A DNA stretch of 5,347 nucleotides from Clostridia bacterium. GTDB lineage: Bacteria; Bacillota; Clostridia; Oscillospirales; Oscillospiraceae. The DNA lies in assembly GCA_003245395.1 (NCBI GenBank), contig QKDF01000121.1, positions 1 through 5,347 of the forward strand, in the 5' to 3' direction. Each line of letters opens with the position of its first letter. The first letter of the stretch is position 1. Positions 1-5,282 of this stretch are shown here, one piece after another. The notes below the pieces were generated by a model. It was given only the letters and a program-made list of their open reading frames with translations. It was not told the DNA's origin and did not search any database. The translations under genes and the position numbers were made by a program.

Positions 1-1165
1 GCAGACCTTCTGCCATCTGACCATGGCAGGTGAGAAAAAACTGTGCGCGCTTCATCACGATGCCCAGACGCTTCAGATCTTCCATCCGCAGAGAACCTGT
101 TCGACGAGATACCAAAATACGCTTGGCGGACAAAACCCCCACGCCCGGAACTCGAAGCAGTGCTTCATAATCCGCTGTAGTTACTTCTACGGGGAAAAAA
201 TCGGGATGTGCAAGTGCCCAGGTGCATTTGGGATCTACCAGAGGATTGAAATCCGGGCTATGCTCATCCAGAAGCTCATCCGCCCGAAAGCCGTAAAACC
301 GCAGCAGCCAGTCGGCCTGGTAAAGTCGATGCTCTCGCAGGAGAGGCGGTTTGGTTCCTCTTGCGGGCAGCAGGGCGTTTTCTACGACGGGTATATAAGC
401 GGAATAGAACACGCGTTTAAGACGATATCGGTCATACAAAGCCTGCGTCAGTCGCAAGATGTGAAGGTCTGAATCCCCGGTTGCGCCTACGATCAGCTGG
501 GTGCTTTGACCGGCAGGCGCAAATCGGGGCGTGTGCCGATATTTCACCAGTTCTTCTTTGCTCTGCACTGTTCGAGCTTGAATCTGCTTCATGGGCGCCA
601 GGATGGCGCCCTTTGTTTTATCTGGCGCCAGTGTTCTCAAACCCTCCTCAGATGGCAATTCGATATTGACACTCAAACGATCGGCAAGGAGGCCAAGGCG
701 TTCTACCAACTCCGGAGCGGTTCCGGGAATGGCTTTGGCATGGATATATCCATTGAAACGATACTTTTCCCGCAGAATCAGCAAAGCCTTGATCATCAGC
801 TCTGTGGTGTAATCAGGGCTGCGAAAGACACCGGAAGAGAGAAAAAGTCCCTCAATATAATTCCGCCGATAAAATCCGATGGTCAACTCAGCTAATTCTT
901 CGGGAGTAAAAGCCGCCCGGGCGGTTTCATTGCTGCGACGATTGACGCAATACTTACAATTGTAAATGCAGCGATTGGTCAAAAGGACTTTCAGAAGCGT
1001 CACGCAGCGGCCATCTGCTGAAAACGTGTGACAGCATCCGGCGACAGAAGACGACGTGTTGCCGATATATCCCTCGCGGAAGCCCCGGCGAATGCCGGAA
1101 GAAGTGCAGGCTGCGTCATACTTTGCCGCGTCGGACAAGATGGTGAGTTTTTCAAGCAGCTCCAT
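1..1165 (-). CDS. Putative DNA modification/repair radical SAM protein (TIGR03916-like), C-terminus beyond window edge
   Basis: The frame is open for 388 codons from the ATG at 1165 to the window edge, so the last few tens of residues are missing (family members are about 400-420 residues). The radical SAM [4Fe-4S] motif CxxxCxxC is C66, C70 and C73 (CIYNCKYC). Other cysteines before it (C20, C44, C45, C54) lie in family-typical contexts: DAAKYDAACTSSG, CCHTF and DGRCVTLLK. A helix-hairpin-helix, RVPGVGVLSAKR (338-349), suggests DNA binding near the C-terminus, followed by RAQFFLTCHG. The family is uncharacterised. It is known to occur paired with, and linked to, a uracil-DNA-glycosylase-like partner, so a repair or base-modification role is inferred. 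The partner would be expected to the left of the window. The start is chosen because MELLEKLTIL fits the family N-terminus. There is no good Shine-Dalgarno, and the upstream small gene stops 4 bases before, which suggests translational coupling. Transcription is probably from the LexA-boxed promoter upstream. Confidence 0.92.
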   Translation of the reverse strand, partial: MELLEKLTILSDAAKYDAACTSSGIRRGFREGYIGNTSSSVAGCCHTFSADGRCVTLLKVLLTNRCIYNCKYCVNRRSNETARAAFTPEELAELTIGFYRRNYIEGLFLSSGVFRSPDYTTELMIKALLILREKYRFNGYIHAKAIPGTAPELVERLGLLADRLSVNIELPSEEGLRTLAPDKTKGAILAPMKQIQARTVQSKEELVKYRHTPRFAPAGQSTQLIVGATGDSDLHILRLTQALYDRYRLKRVFYSAYIPVVENALLPARGTKPPLLREHRLYQADWLLRFYGFRADELLDEHSPDFNPLVDPKCTWALAHPDFFPVEVTTADYEALLRVPGVGVLSAKRILVSRRTGSLRMEDLKRLGIVMKRAQFFLTCHGQMAEGL

Positions 1166-1169
1166 GGTA

Positions 1170-1292
1170 TTATCGCGCGGCAGTAGGGCGGGCACGGTTG
1201 GACGGCCGCTCAATATAGTCGATCACGCGGAAGAATTGATAGGTGAGAAACACCACGCCAACCAAAATAAAAAAGAACGTCCATCCACTCAT
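1170..1292 (-). CDS. 40-residue single-span membrane protein, first gene of LexA-type operon
   Basis: I do not recognise this protein from a named family. It starts at ATG 1292, eight bases after a GGAGGG site, and ends with TAA at 1172-1170. Residues 4-21 (WTFFFILVGVVFLTYQFF) form one hydrophobic segment. The tail, residues 22-40, carries five arginines against one Asp and one Glu, which predicts a cytoplasmic C-terminus and an N-terminus outside. It has no signal cleavage site, cysteine or LysM domain. It sits about 30 bases downstream of a consensus promoter with LexA-like boxes and 4 bases before the radical SAM gene, so both are probably co-transcribed in response to DNA damage. Small LexA-controlled membrane proteins that block cell division are known (SidA of Caulobacter; YneA of Bacillus is larger). 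A similar checkpoint role is possible here but is inference from context and size only. The strong ribosome site and clean topology argue that it is real, though a short chance frame is not excluded. Confidence 0.7.
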   Translation of the reverse strand: MSGWTFFFILVGVVFLTYQFFRVIDYIERPSNRARPTAAR

Positions 1293-1300
1293 TTTATAAT

Positions 1301-1306
1301 CCCTCC
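1301..1306 (-). promoter_or_regulatory. Ribosome binding site of the 40-residue membrane protein
   Basis: The minus strand reads GGAGGG, with 8 bases (ATTATAAA) before the ATG at 1292. This site is the main evidence that the short frame is translated. The radical SAM gene behind it has no comparable site of its own. Confidence 0.75.
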
Positions 1307-1311
1307 AACAT

Positions 1312-1325
1312 AGAACATTTGTTCG
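1312..1325 (-). promoter_or_regulatory. LexA-like operator, box 1 (over the expected transcription start)
   Basis: The minus strand reads CGAAC-AAAT-GTTCT, 13 of 14 positions matching the Gram-positive LexA/DinR consensus CGAAC-RNNY-GTTYG. It covers the region about 6-19 bases downstream of the -10 hexamer, including the expected start of transcription, so bound LexA would block the promoter. It is the best of three boxes spaced 28-29 bp apart. Confidence 0.8.
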
Positions 1326-1330
1326 AATTA

Positions 1331-1359
1331 ATTATAAATCGAACATACGTTTCTGTCAA
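1331..1359 (-). promoter_or_regulatory. Consensus sigma-A promoter of the microprotein/radical SAM operon
   Basis: On the minus strand the -35 is TTGACA (1359-1354) and the -10 is TATAAT (1336-1331), separated by exactly 17 bp. Both hexamers match the consensus perfectly. Such a strong promoter would be costly if always on, which fits tight repression by the LexA-like boxes in the spacer, over the start site and just upstream. The leader to the first start codon would be about 30 bases. Confidence 0.88.
1340..1353 (-). promoter_or_regulatory. LexA-like operator, box 2 (in the -35/-10 spacer)
   Basis: The plus strand reads CGAAC-ATAC-GTTTC, 12 of 14 positions matching the Gram-positive LexA consensus. 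The left half-site is perfect and the right half-site is weaker. It fills most of the 17-bp spacer between the -35 and -10 hexamers, a classic position for repression. Confidence 0.72.
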
Positions 1360-1360
1360 G

Positions 1361-1390
1361 CGAAAAATCGTACTTTTGTTCGATTTTTTG
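1361..1390. repeat. Inverted repeat flanking LexA box 3
   Basis: CGAAAAATCG (1361-1370) and CGATTTTTTG (1381-1390) form a 9-of-10 inverted repeat around a 10-base centre that contains most of LexA box 3. It lies directly upstream of the -35 hexamer. The A/T runs could act as an UP-like element or extend the operator. Which of these is true cannot be told from sequence. Confidence 0.45.
1369..1382 (-). promoter_or_regulatory. LexA-like operator, box 3 (upstream of -35)
   Basis: The minus strand reads CGAAC-AAAA-GTACG, 12 of 14 positions matching the Gram-positive LexA consensus. It begins 10 bp upstream of the -35 hexamer and is centred 29 bp from box 2. It is the weakest of the three calls. 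Regular spacing with the other two supports it as an auxiliary site, or as the operator of a former divergent gene. Confidence 0.55.
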
Positions 1391-1397
1391 CTTTCCG

Positions 1398-1432
1398 AAG
1401 GAGGGAATTTGAAAGATGAGGTGAAAAACTAA
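1398..1432 (+). other. Orphan Shine-Dalgarno with vestigial reading frame facing away from the SOS operon
   Basis: AAGGAGGG (1398-1405) is a textbook ribosome site on the plus strand, but no gene follows. The ATG at 1416 runs one further codon to TGA. A TTG at 1409 would give seven residues (MKDEVKN) to TAA at 1430-1432, but it sits too close to the site. The terminator begins only 11 bases later. It may be the remains of a divergent gene removed by deletion, a leader peptide, or chance. No function can be assigned. Confidence 0.3.
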
Positions 1433-1442
1433 GAAGTCCAAT

Positions 1443-1493
1443 AAAAAGCAAAGAACCCCCCGCGTTTATACATCAGGGGATTCTTTGCTTTTT
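1443..1493. terminator. Bidirectional intrinsic terminator after the threonine aldolase gene
   Basis: AAAAAGCAAAGAA plus CCCC (1443-1459) pairs with GGGG, a bulged A, then TTCTTTGCTTTTT (1476-1493), around a 16-base loop. The 13-bp outer stem ends in a run of five T in both directions. It lies 25 bases beyond the stop of the minus-strand aldolase gene and should end its transcript before the SOS promoter. It would equally stop any plus-strand transcript coming from the vestigial frame. Confidence 0.9.
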
Positions 1494-1517
1494 GATAAAC
1501 TGAAAAAAGCTGAGAGT

Positions 1518-2543
1518 TTAGCCGATAGCAGCCAAATCCTTCAAAAATTGATCCACCGCTTCCTGTGGTGTTGCCCAGCTGGTTACCAAACGGATGCAGG
1601 TTTTACCCATTCCATCGGTATGATCCACTTCAAATTCGCAGACATCCTGCAGGCGTCTTACTATCGAATCAGGCAAAATCGGAAAGATCTGATTGCTGGG
1701 GGAGTTGGACGCAAAATCGTAGCCAAGGGCTGCGATACCTTCCTGCAGATGTGTCGCCATAGCATTGGCATGCCGGGCCAGATCGAAGTACAGCCCGTTT
1801 TCCAGAAGTGCGTCGAACTGTATACCCAACAGCCGCCCTTTGGCGAGAATTGCGCCGCGCTGCTTCATATAAAAGCGGAAGTCTGTCCGCATGAGAGGGT
1901 TTGTCAGGATCAGAGCTTCTCCAAACAGAGCACCGTTTTTTGTACCGCCGATATAAAAAGCATCGGTCAGTTCTGCCAGATCAGGCAGTGTCAGGTCGTT
2001 GCCCTCCGCGGTCAGCGCAGAACCCAGACGCGCTCCATCCAAAAAGAGAAGGAGATTGTTGGCGGTGCAAAACTCTCGGATGGCCGCCAATTCCGCACGG
2101 GTGTATATTGTGCCGATCTCGGTGGAATCAGAGAGATAGACCAGCTTGGGCCGTACCATGTGCTCTGTGGAATGAACGGCCAGGACTCCCTCCATCAGCG
2201 CGGGAGTCAGTTTGCCATCCGAAGAGGGAACGGCTATGACTTTATGTCCGGTTGCCTCAATGGCTCCGGTTTCATGGACATTGACATGAGCAGTTGTGGC
2301 GGCAATTACCGCCTCAAAGGAGCGAAGGCATGCGTGAATAACGACCAGGTTCGTCTGAGTACCACCCACCAAAAAGTGTATGTCCGCATCCGGCTGACCG
2401 CAAAGGCGGCGAATGCGCTCGGCAGCCGCAGTGCAATACGGATCATTTCCATAGCCGCAGGTCTGCTCCAGATTGGTTCGGGTGAGTGCGTTTAAAACCG
2501 TGGGATGTGCGCCTTCGCTATAATCGTTACGAAAACTGTACAT
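1518..2543 (-). CDS. ltaE: L-threonine aldolase family PLP-dependent enzyme (beta-eliminating lyase fold)
   Basis: This 341-residue protein has the normal length for fold-type I threonine aldolases, cytoplasmic enzymes that split L-threonine or L-allo-threonine into glycine and acetaldehyde. Visible active-site features are: the phosphate-binding GGTQTN (60-65); VNVHETGA (87-94) with H90 placed to stack on the cofactor ring; D169 in LDGARLG, which contacts the pyridine nitrogen; K202 in GGTKNG as the Schiff-base lysine; and R318 in CIRLVTSWAT, probably the substrate carboxylate contact. The N-terminus, MYSFRNDYSEGAHP, fits the family, so the ATG at 2543 is kept. A GAGGG-like site lies upstream (AAAGAGGG, then TTTTCC, then ATG). 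The gene stands alone, ends before a strong terminator, and is divergent from the Rrf2 operon. Family assignment is firm. Exact substrate preference cannot be read from sequence, and ltaE is used in the family sense. Confidence 0.9.
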   Translation of the reverse strand: MYSFRNDYSEGAHPTVLNALTRTNLEQTCGYGNDPYCTAAAERIRRLCGQPDADIHFLVGGTQTNLVVIHACLRSFEAVIAATTAHVNVHETGAIEATGHKVIAVPSSDGKLTPALMEGVLAVHSTEHMVRPKLVYLSDSTEIGTIYTRAELAAIREFCTANNLLLFLDGARLGSALTAEGNDLTLPDLAELTDAFYIGGTKNGALFGEALILTNPLMRTDFRFYMKQRGAILAKGRLLGIQFDALLENGLYFDLARHANAMATHLQEGIAALGYDFASNSPSNQIFPILPDSIVRRLQDVCEFEVDHTDGMGKTCIRLVTSWATPQEAVDQFLKDLAAIG

Positions 2544-2804
2544 GGAAAACCCTCTTTCTGCTTTGGTAAAAACAACATAATATCACTTATCATAGCTTGT
2601 TCGCATGCAAAGCGCAATAAATTCGGAAAATTTCGTATAATAAAACTGAGAATGCGGCGAATTGAATGGTACAGATAAGTGAAGCGGATAGCAAATGTGA
2701 GAAGAACGACAGGTGGGAAAACAGTAGAGAGAAAAACGAATTATGTATAGAATAAACAAAAAACACTTTGTTTTTAGGCATGTGACAACAGGGTTTTTGT
2801 TCAA

Positions 2805-2827
2805 ATAAACTTGACAATGTTTATCCA
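2805..2827 (-). promoter_or_regulatory. Candidate Rrf2 operator, copy 1, over the -35 of the regulator's promoter
   Basis: A perfect inverted repeat, ATAAAC-N8-GTTTAT (2805-2824), covers the -35 hexamer. Read on the minus strand, 2827-2808 is TGGATAAA-CATTG-TCAAGTT, matching a second copy at 3303-3322 at 17 of 20 positions. Its position over the promoter of an Rrf2 gene suggests autorepression. Assignment to this regulator is inference from position and repetition. Confidence 0.6.
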
Positions 2828-2839
2828 GTTTGATAGAAT
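2811..2839 (+). promoter_or_regulatory. Sigma-A promoter of the Rrf2/fusion/flavodiiron operon
   Basis: TTGACA (2811-2816) and TAGAAT (2834-2839) are separated by 17 bp, with one mismatch overall to consensus. Transcription should begin about 7 bases later, giving a leader of roughly 25 bases to the Rrf2 start codon. The candidate operator overlaps the -35. Confidence 0.82.
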
Positions 2840-2869
2840 GCAGGAAGAATCTTAAAAGGAGGGCATCAA

Positions 2870-3280
2870 ATGCTCATAACGAGGGAAACCGACTATGCAC
2901 TGCGGATTTTGCGGGGACTGGCCGGCGGGGAAAGGGTCACCGTCGCAGACCTATCCCGGAATGAGCAGGTGCCTCAGCAATTTGCATATAAGATCCTGAA
3001 AAAGCTACAGAAGGCCGGAATTGTTCGAGTCCTGCGCGGAGCGGAGGGCGGGTGTATTCTGGCTGTGGGACTGGATCAGGTGACACTGTATCAACTGATG
3101 CAGATCATGGAGGAGAATTCCGCCGTGATTTCCTGCATGCGGCCGGGGTACCAGTGCCATTGGTGCAAAGCCCATGGAGAGACTGTCTGCAGAGTTCATA
3201 GTCATCTGGCTTCCATCCAGAAGAATCTGGAGCGGGAGCTGGATGCCCACAGCCTGCAAGAAATTATGTTTGGAAGCTGA
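2870..3280 (+). CDS. Rrf2-family transcriptional regulator with probable Fe-S cluster
   Basis: This 136-residue protein has the typical Rrf2 length. The N-terminal winged helix begins [14 protein letters not shown], continues through the recognition region [19 protein letters not shown] (34-52), and has the wing-like [10 protein letters not shown] (56-65). A cysteine cluster follows the linker helix: C89, C96, C99 and C107, spaced x6, x2 and x7, with an extra C62. D8 sits where NsrR supplies an aspartate ligand. In IscR, NsrR and RsrR three cysteines here bind an Fe-S cluster that senses cluster status, NO or redox state. The spacing differs from those, so the sensed signal cannot be named. 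Probably it is a cytoplasmic dimer repressing its own operon through the shared motif at 2808-2827 and 3303-3322. The ribosome site AGGAGG (2857-2862) is 7 bases before the ATG. The next gene follows after 70 bp. Confidence 0.92.
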   Translation: MLITRETDYALRILRGLAGGERVTVADLSRNEQVPQQFAYKILKKLQKAGIVRVLRGAEGGCILAVGLDQVTLYQLMQIMEENSAVISCMRPGYQCHWCKAHGETVCRVHSHLASIQKNLERELDAHSLQEIMFGS

Positions 3281-3302
3281 GTGTTTTCTTTTACCGTTAA
3301 AG

Positions 3303-3322
3303 TGGATAAAAAATATCAAGTT
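3303..3322 (+). promoter_or_regulatory. Candidate Rrf2 operator, copy 2, upstream of the fusion gene
   Basis: TGGATAAA-AAATA-TCAAGTT repeats, in the opposite orientation, the motif found over the Rrf2 promoter (both half-motifs identical, 17 of 20 overall). It lies in the 70-bp gap between the regulator stop and the ribosome site of the fusion gene. No convincing promoter pair is visible here, so it may control a weak internal promoter or act as a transcription roadblock. It could let the regulator and the enzymes be tuned separately. Confidence 0.55.
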
Positions 3323-3336
3323 AACAGAAATCAAAG

Positions 3337-3343
3337 AAGGAGG
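3337..3343 (+). promoter_or_regulatory. Ribosome binding site fixing the start of the fusion gene
   Basis: AAGGAGG lies 7 bases before the ATG at 3351. The same frame is open back to an ATG at 3174, but that would add 59 residues overlapping the Rrf2 gene, with no family resemblance and no comparable site. Translation is therefore taken to begin at 3351. Confidence 0.9.
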
Positions 3344-3350
3344 AAGCAGC

Positions 3351-5261
3351 ATGTTATTCAAGACCACACAAGAACATGAGCAGCTGCGGGCGAAGGTCCG
3401 TGCATTTGCGGAGGAGGAGATCAAACCTCTTGCGTTCATGCTGGACAAAGAAAACGAATTTCCCACGGACGCCGTGGCAAAGCTGGGGCAGATGGATCTG
3501 ATGGGCATTCCATTTCCGAAGGAGTACGGCGGTGCAGGGCTGGACATGATCAGCTACGCCATCGCCGTTGAGGAATTGGCCCGGGTGGACGGCGGCTCCG
3601 GCGTTATTCTGTCGGCGCACACGTCGTTGGGCACCTGGCCGATCTTTGCATTCGGCAACGAGGCGCAGAAGAAAAAGTATTTGGTTCCCCTGTGTAAGGG
3701 TGAAAAAATCGGGGCTTTTGGCCTGACTGAACCGAATGCGGGGTCTGATGCCGGTGGGACCGAGACTACCGCTGTAGATAAGGGCGATCACTATTTGCTC
3801 AATGGCGGAAAGATCTTCATTACCAATGCGCCCAAGGCTGATACATATGTGGTTTTTGCGGTAACAACCCCGGATATCGGTACGCGGGGCATTTCCGCCT
3901 TTATTGTGGAAAAGGGCTGGAAAGGCTTTGAATTTGGCGATCATTACGATAAGATGGGCATTCGGTCCTCCTCTACTGCCGAACTGATTTTCAACGACGT
4001 GAAGGTTCCCAAGGAAAACCTGCTGGGCAAGGAAGGCGAGGGCTTTAAGATTGCCATGGCCACGCTGGACGGCGGCCGTATCGGCATCGCGGCGCAGGCG
4101 CTGGGCATTGCGCAGGGTGCGTTTGATCAGGCGGTGGATTATTCAAAAGAGCGTGTCCAGTTTGGCAAGCCCATCGGTTTCCAGCAGGCAATCTCCTTCA
4201 AGATTGCAGATATGGCGACCAAACTTCGTACGGCGCGGTTCCTGGTTTACTCCGCGGCAGAGCTCAAAGAGAATCACGAACCCTTCGGTATGGAGTCCGC
4301 TATGGCCAAACAGTATGCCTCCGACATCGCGCTGGAGGTCACCAACGACTCGCTGCAGATTTTTGGCGGTACCGGCTACCTCAAGGGCATGGAGGTAGAG
4401 CGGATGTACCGTGACGCCAAGATCACAACGATCTATGAAGGTACAAACGAAATCCAGCGCATCGTGATCGCTGCGCATATTCTGGGCAAGCCGCCTAAGG
4501 ATGAGAGCGTGTCCTCCAGTCGTCCCAAGAAGCCTGCGCCCATTACCGGAATCCGTAAAAAGCAGATTTTCCGTGACGGCGGCGCCAAGGATCAGGTTGC
4601 CGCATTGGTGGATGCCCTGAACAAAGACGGCTTCGACTTCACGGTGGGTATTCCCATGGATACACCCATTGTTCAGGCGGAACGTGTGGTCTCTGCCGGC
4701 AAGGGCATCGGCGAGAAGAAGAATATGAAGCTGGTGGAAAACCTGGCCAAGGCTGCCGGCGCCGCCATCGGTTCCTCCCGTCCTGTGGCCGAGACACTCA
4801 AGTATCTGCCGCTCAACCGCTATGTGGGCATGTCCGGACAGAAGTTCACGGGCAATCTGTATATCGCCTGCGGCATTTCCGGTGCAGTCCAGCACCTCAA
4901 GGGTATCAAGGATGCCGGTATCATTGTGGCGATTAACAAAAACGGTAACGCCCCCATTTTCAAGAATTGCGACTACGGTATTGTGGGCGACGTGAATGAG
5001 ATTCTGCCTCTGCTGACCGCGGCGCTGGATACCGGAGTGAAGCAGCCGGCACCTCCCATGGTCAAGATGAAGCGGCCTCAGATGCCCAAACCGGAGCCCA
5101 TTGGTCCTCGTTACGTGTGCAGCGGCTGCGGCTACGAATACGTGCCGGAGCTGGGCGATGAAGAGAGCGAGATCGCGCCGGGCACTCTGTTCAAGGATCT
5201 GCCGGAAGACTGGATCTGCCCTGAGTGCGCCGAGGCCAAAGATCAATTTATTCAGGCGTAA
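3351..5261 (+). CDS. Fusion protein: acyl-CoA dehydrogenase + ETF-alpha FAD domain + rubredoxin
   Basis: This 636-residue protein joins three redox modules in one unbroken frame. Residues 1-380 are a full-length acyl-CoA dehydrogenase of short-chain (butyryl-CoA) type: [12 protein letters not shown] (122-133), FITNA (156-160), [13 protein letters not shown] (268-280), QIFGGTGY (336-343) and the catalytic base E363 in [10 protein letters not shown]. After a Lys/Pro-rich linker (380-400), residues about 440-562 are the FAD-binding domain II of ETF alpha: GKGIG, SSRP with R477, VGMSGQ, ISGAVQH (509-515), [11 protein letters not shown] and DYGIVGD (541-547). ETF domain I is absent. A proline-rich linker (564-587) leads to a rubredoxin (588-636) with iron ligands C590, C593, C623 and C626 and the typical [18 protein letters not shown]. 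Inferred role: electrons pass from acyl-CoA to FAD, to ETF-type FAD, to rubredoxin, and on to the flavodiiron protein encoded 21 bp downstream. The reverse direction, rubredoxin-driven enoyl-CoA reduction, is also possible. Domain calls are firm; direction and substrate are inference. It is probably cytoplasmic, with no signal peptide or membrane span. Confidence 0.95.
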   Translation: MLFKTTQEHEQLRAKVRAFAEEEIKPLAFMLDKENEFPTDAVAKLGQMDLMGIPFPKEYGGAGLDMISYAIAVEELARVDGGSGVILSAHTSLGTWPIFAFGNEAQKKKYLVPLCKGEKIGAFGLTEPNAGSDAGGTETTAVDKGDHYLLNGGKIFITNAPKADTYVVFAVTTPDIGTRGISAFIVEKGWKGFEFGDHYDKMGIRSSSTAELIFNDVKVPKENLLGKEGEGFKIAMATLDGGRIGIAAQALGIAQGAFDQAVDYSKERVQFGKPIGFQQAISFKIADMATKLRTARFLVYSAAELKENHEPFGMESAMAKQYASDIALEVTNDSLQIFGGTGYLKGMEVERMYRDAKITTIYEGTNEIQRIVIAAHILGKPPKDESVSSSRPKKPAPITGIRKKQIFRDGGAKDQVAALVDALNKDGFDFTVGIPMDTPIVQAERVVSAGKGIGEKKNMKLVENLAKAAGAAIGSSRPVAETLKYLPLNRYVGMSGQKFTGNLYIACGISGAVQHLKGIKDAGIIVAINKNGNAPIFKNCDYGIVGDVNEILPLLTAALDTGVKQPAPPMVKMKRPQMPKPEPIGPRYVCSGCGYEYVPELGDEESEIAPGTLFKDLPEDWICPECAEAKDQFIQA

Positions 5262-5282
5262 AGCCGAAGGGAGGAACGATGT

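Larger units (their letters stand above)
2544..2869. other. Intergenic region between divergent aldolase gene and Rrf2 operon; no gene seen
   Basis: About 330 bp is AT-rich, and the plus strand from roughly 2641 to 2765 is clearly rich in purines. Open frames on the minus strand here read as low-complexity, Phe/Ser-rich products with no ribosome site and no recognisable domain, so I treat them as chance. A weak possible minus-strand promoter for the aldolase is TATGAT (2594-2589) with TTGCGC (2617-2612), 17 bp apart. A 7-bp AT hairpin (AAACAAA 2754-2760, TTTGTTT 2767-2773) is too weak to call a terminator. The only strong signals are the rightward promoter and operator at its end. Confidence 0.6.

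Noticed and set aside
23..895. Several plus-strand open frames antisense to the radical SAM gene
   Set aside because: The minus strand has a single continuous frame with clear radical SAM and helix-hairpin-helix motifs. The plus frames have no ribosome sites or domains.
1294..1311. Five-codon leader frame (MLEGL) overlapping the microprotein's ribosome site
   Set aside because: It has no ribosome site of its own and is formed largely by the Shine-Dalgarno sequence itself, so chance is the simplest reading.
1485..2495. Long plus-strand open frame across the aldolase gene
   Set aside because: It begins inside the terminator stem and is antisense to a gene with all PLP active-site motifs. The product is not family-like.
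2583..2682. 9-bp inverted repeat TCACTTATC / GATAAGTGA, 82 bp apart
   Set aside because: A repeat this short and distant is not surprising in about 330 bp of AT-rich DNA, and no promoter or gene end explains it.
2583..2817. Two overlapping minus-strand frames of about 73-75 residues in the intergenic region
   Set aside because: The Phe/Ser/Tyr-rich composition is what purine-rich AT-rich DNA gives by chance, and there is no good ribosome site. One overlaps the rightward promoter.
3174..3350. N-terminal extension of the fusion protein by 59 residues
   Set aside because: It overlaps the Rrf2 gene, resembles no dehydrogenase N-terminus and has no ribosome site. The AAGGAGG before ATG 3351 gives the expected family start.
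3281..3350. Separate promoter for the fusion gene
   Set aside because: The best pair (TTACCG at 3291 and TATCAA at 3314) is weak at both hexamers. Read-through from the Rrf2 promoter explains expression, and no terminator separates the genes.
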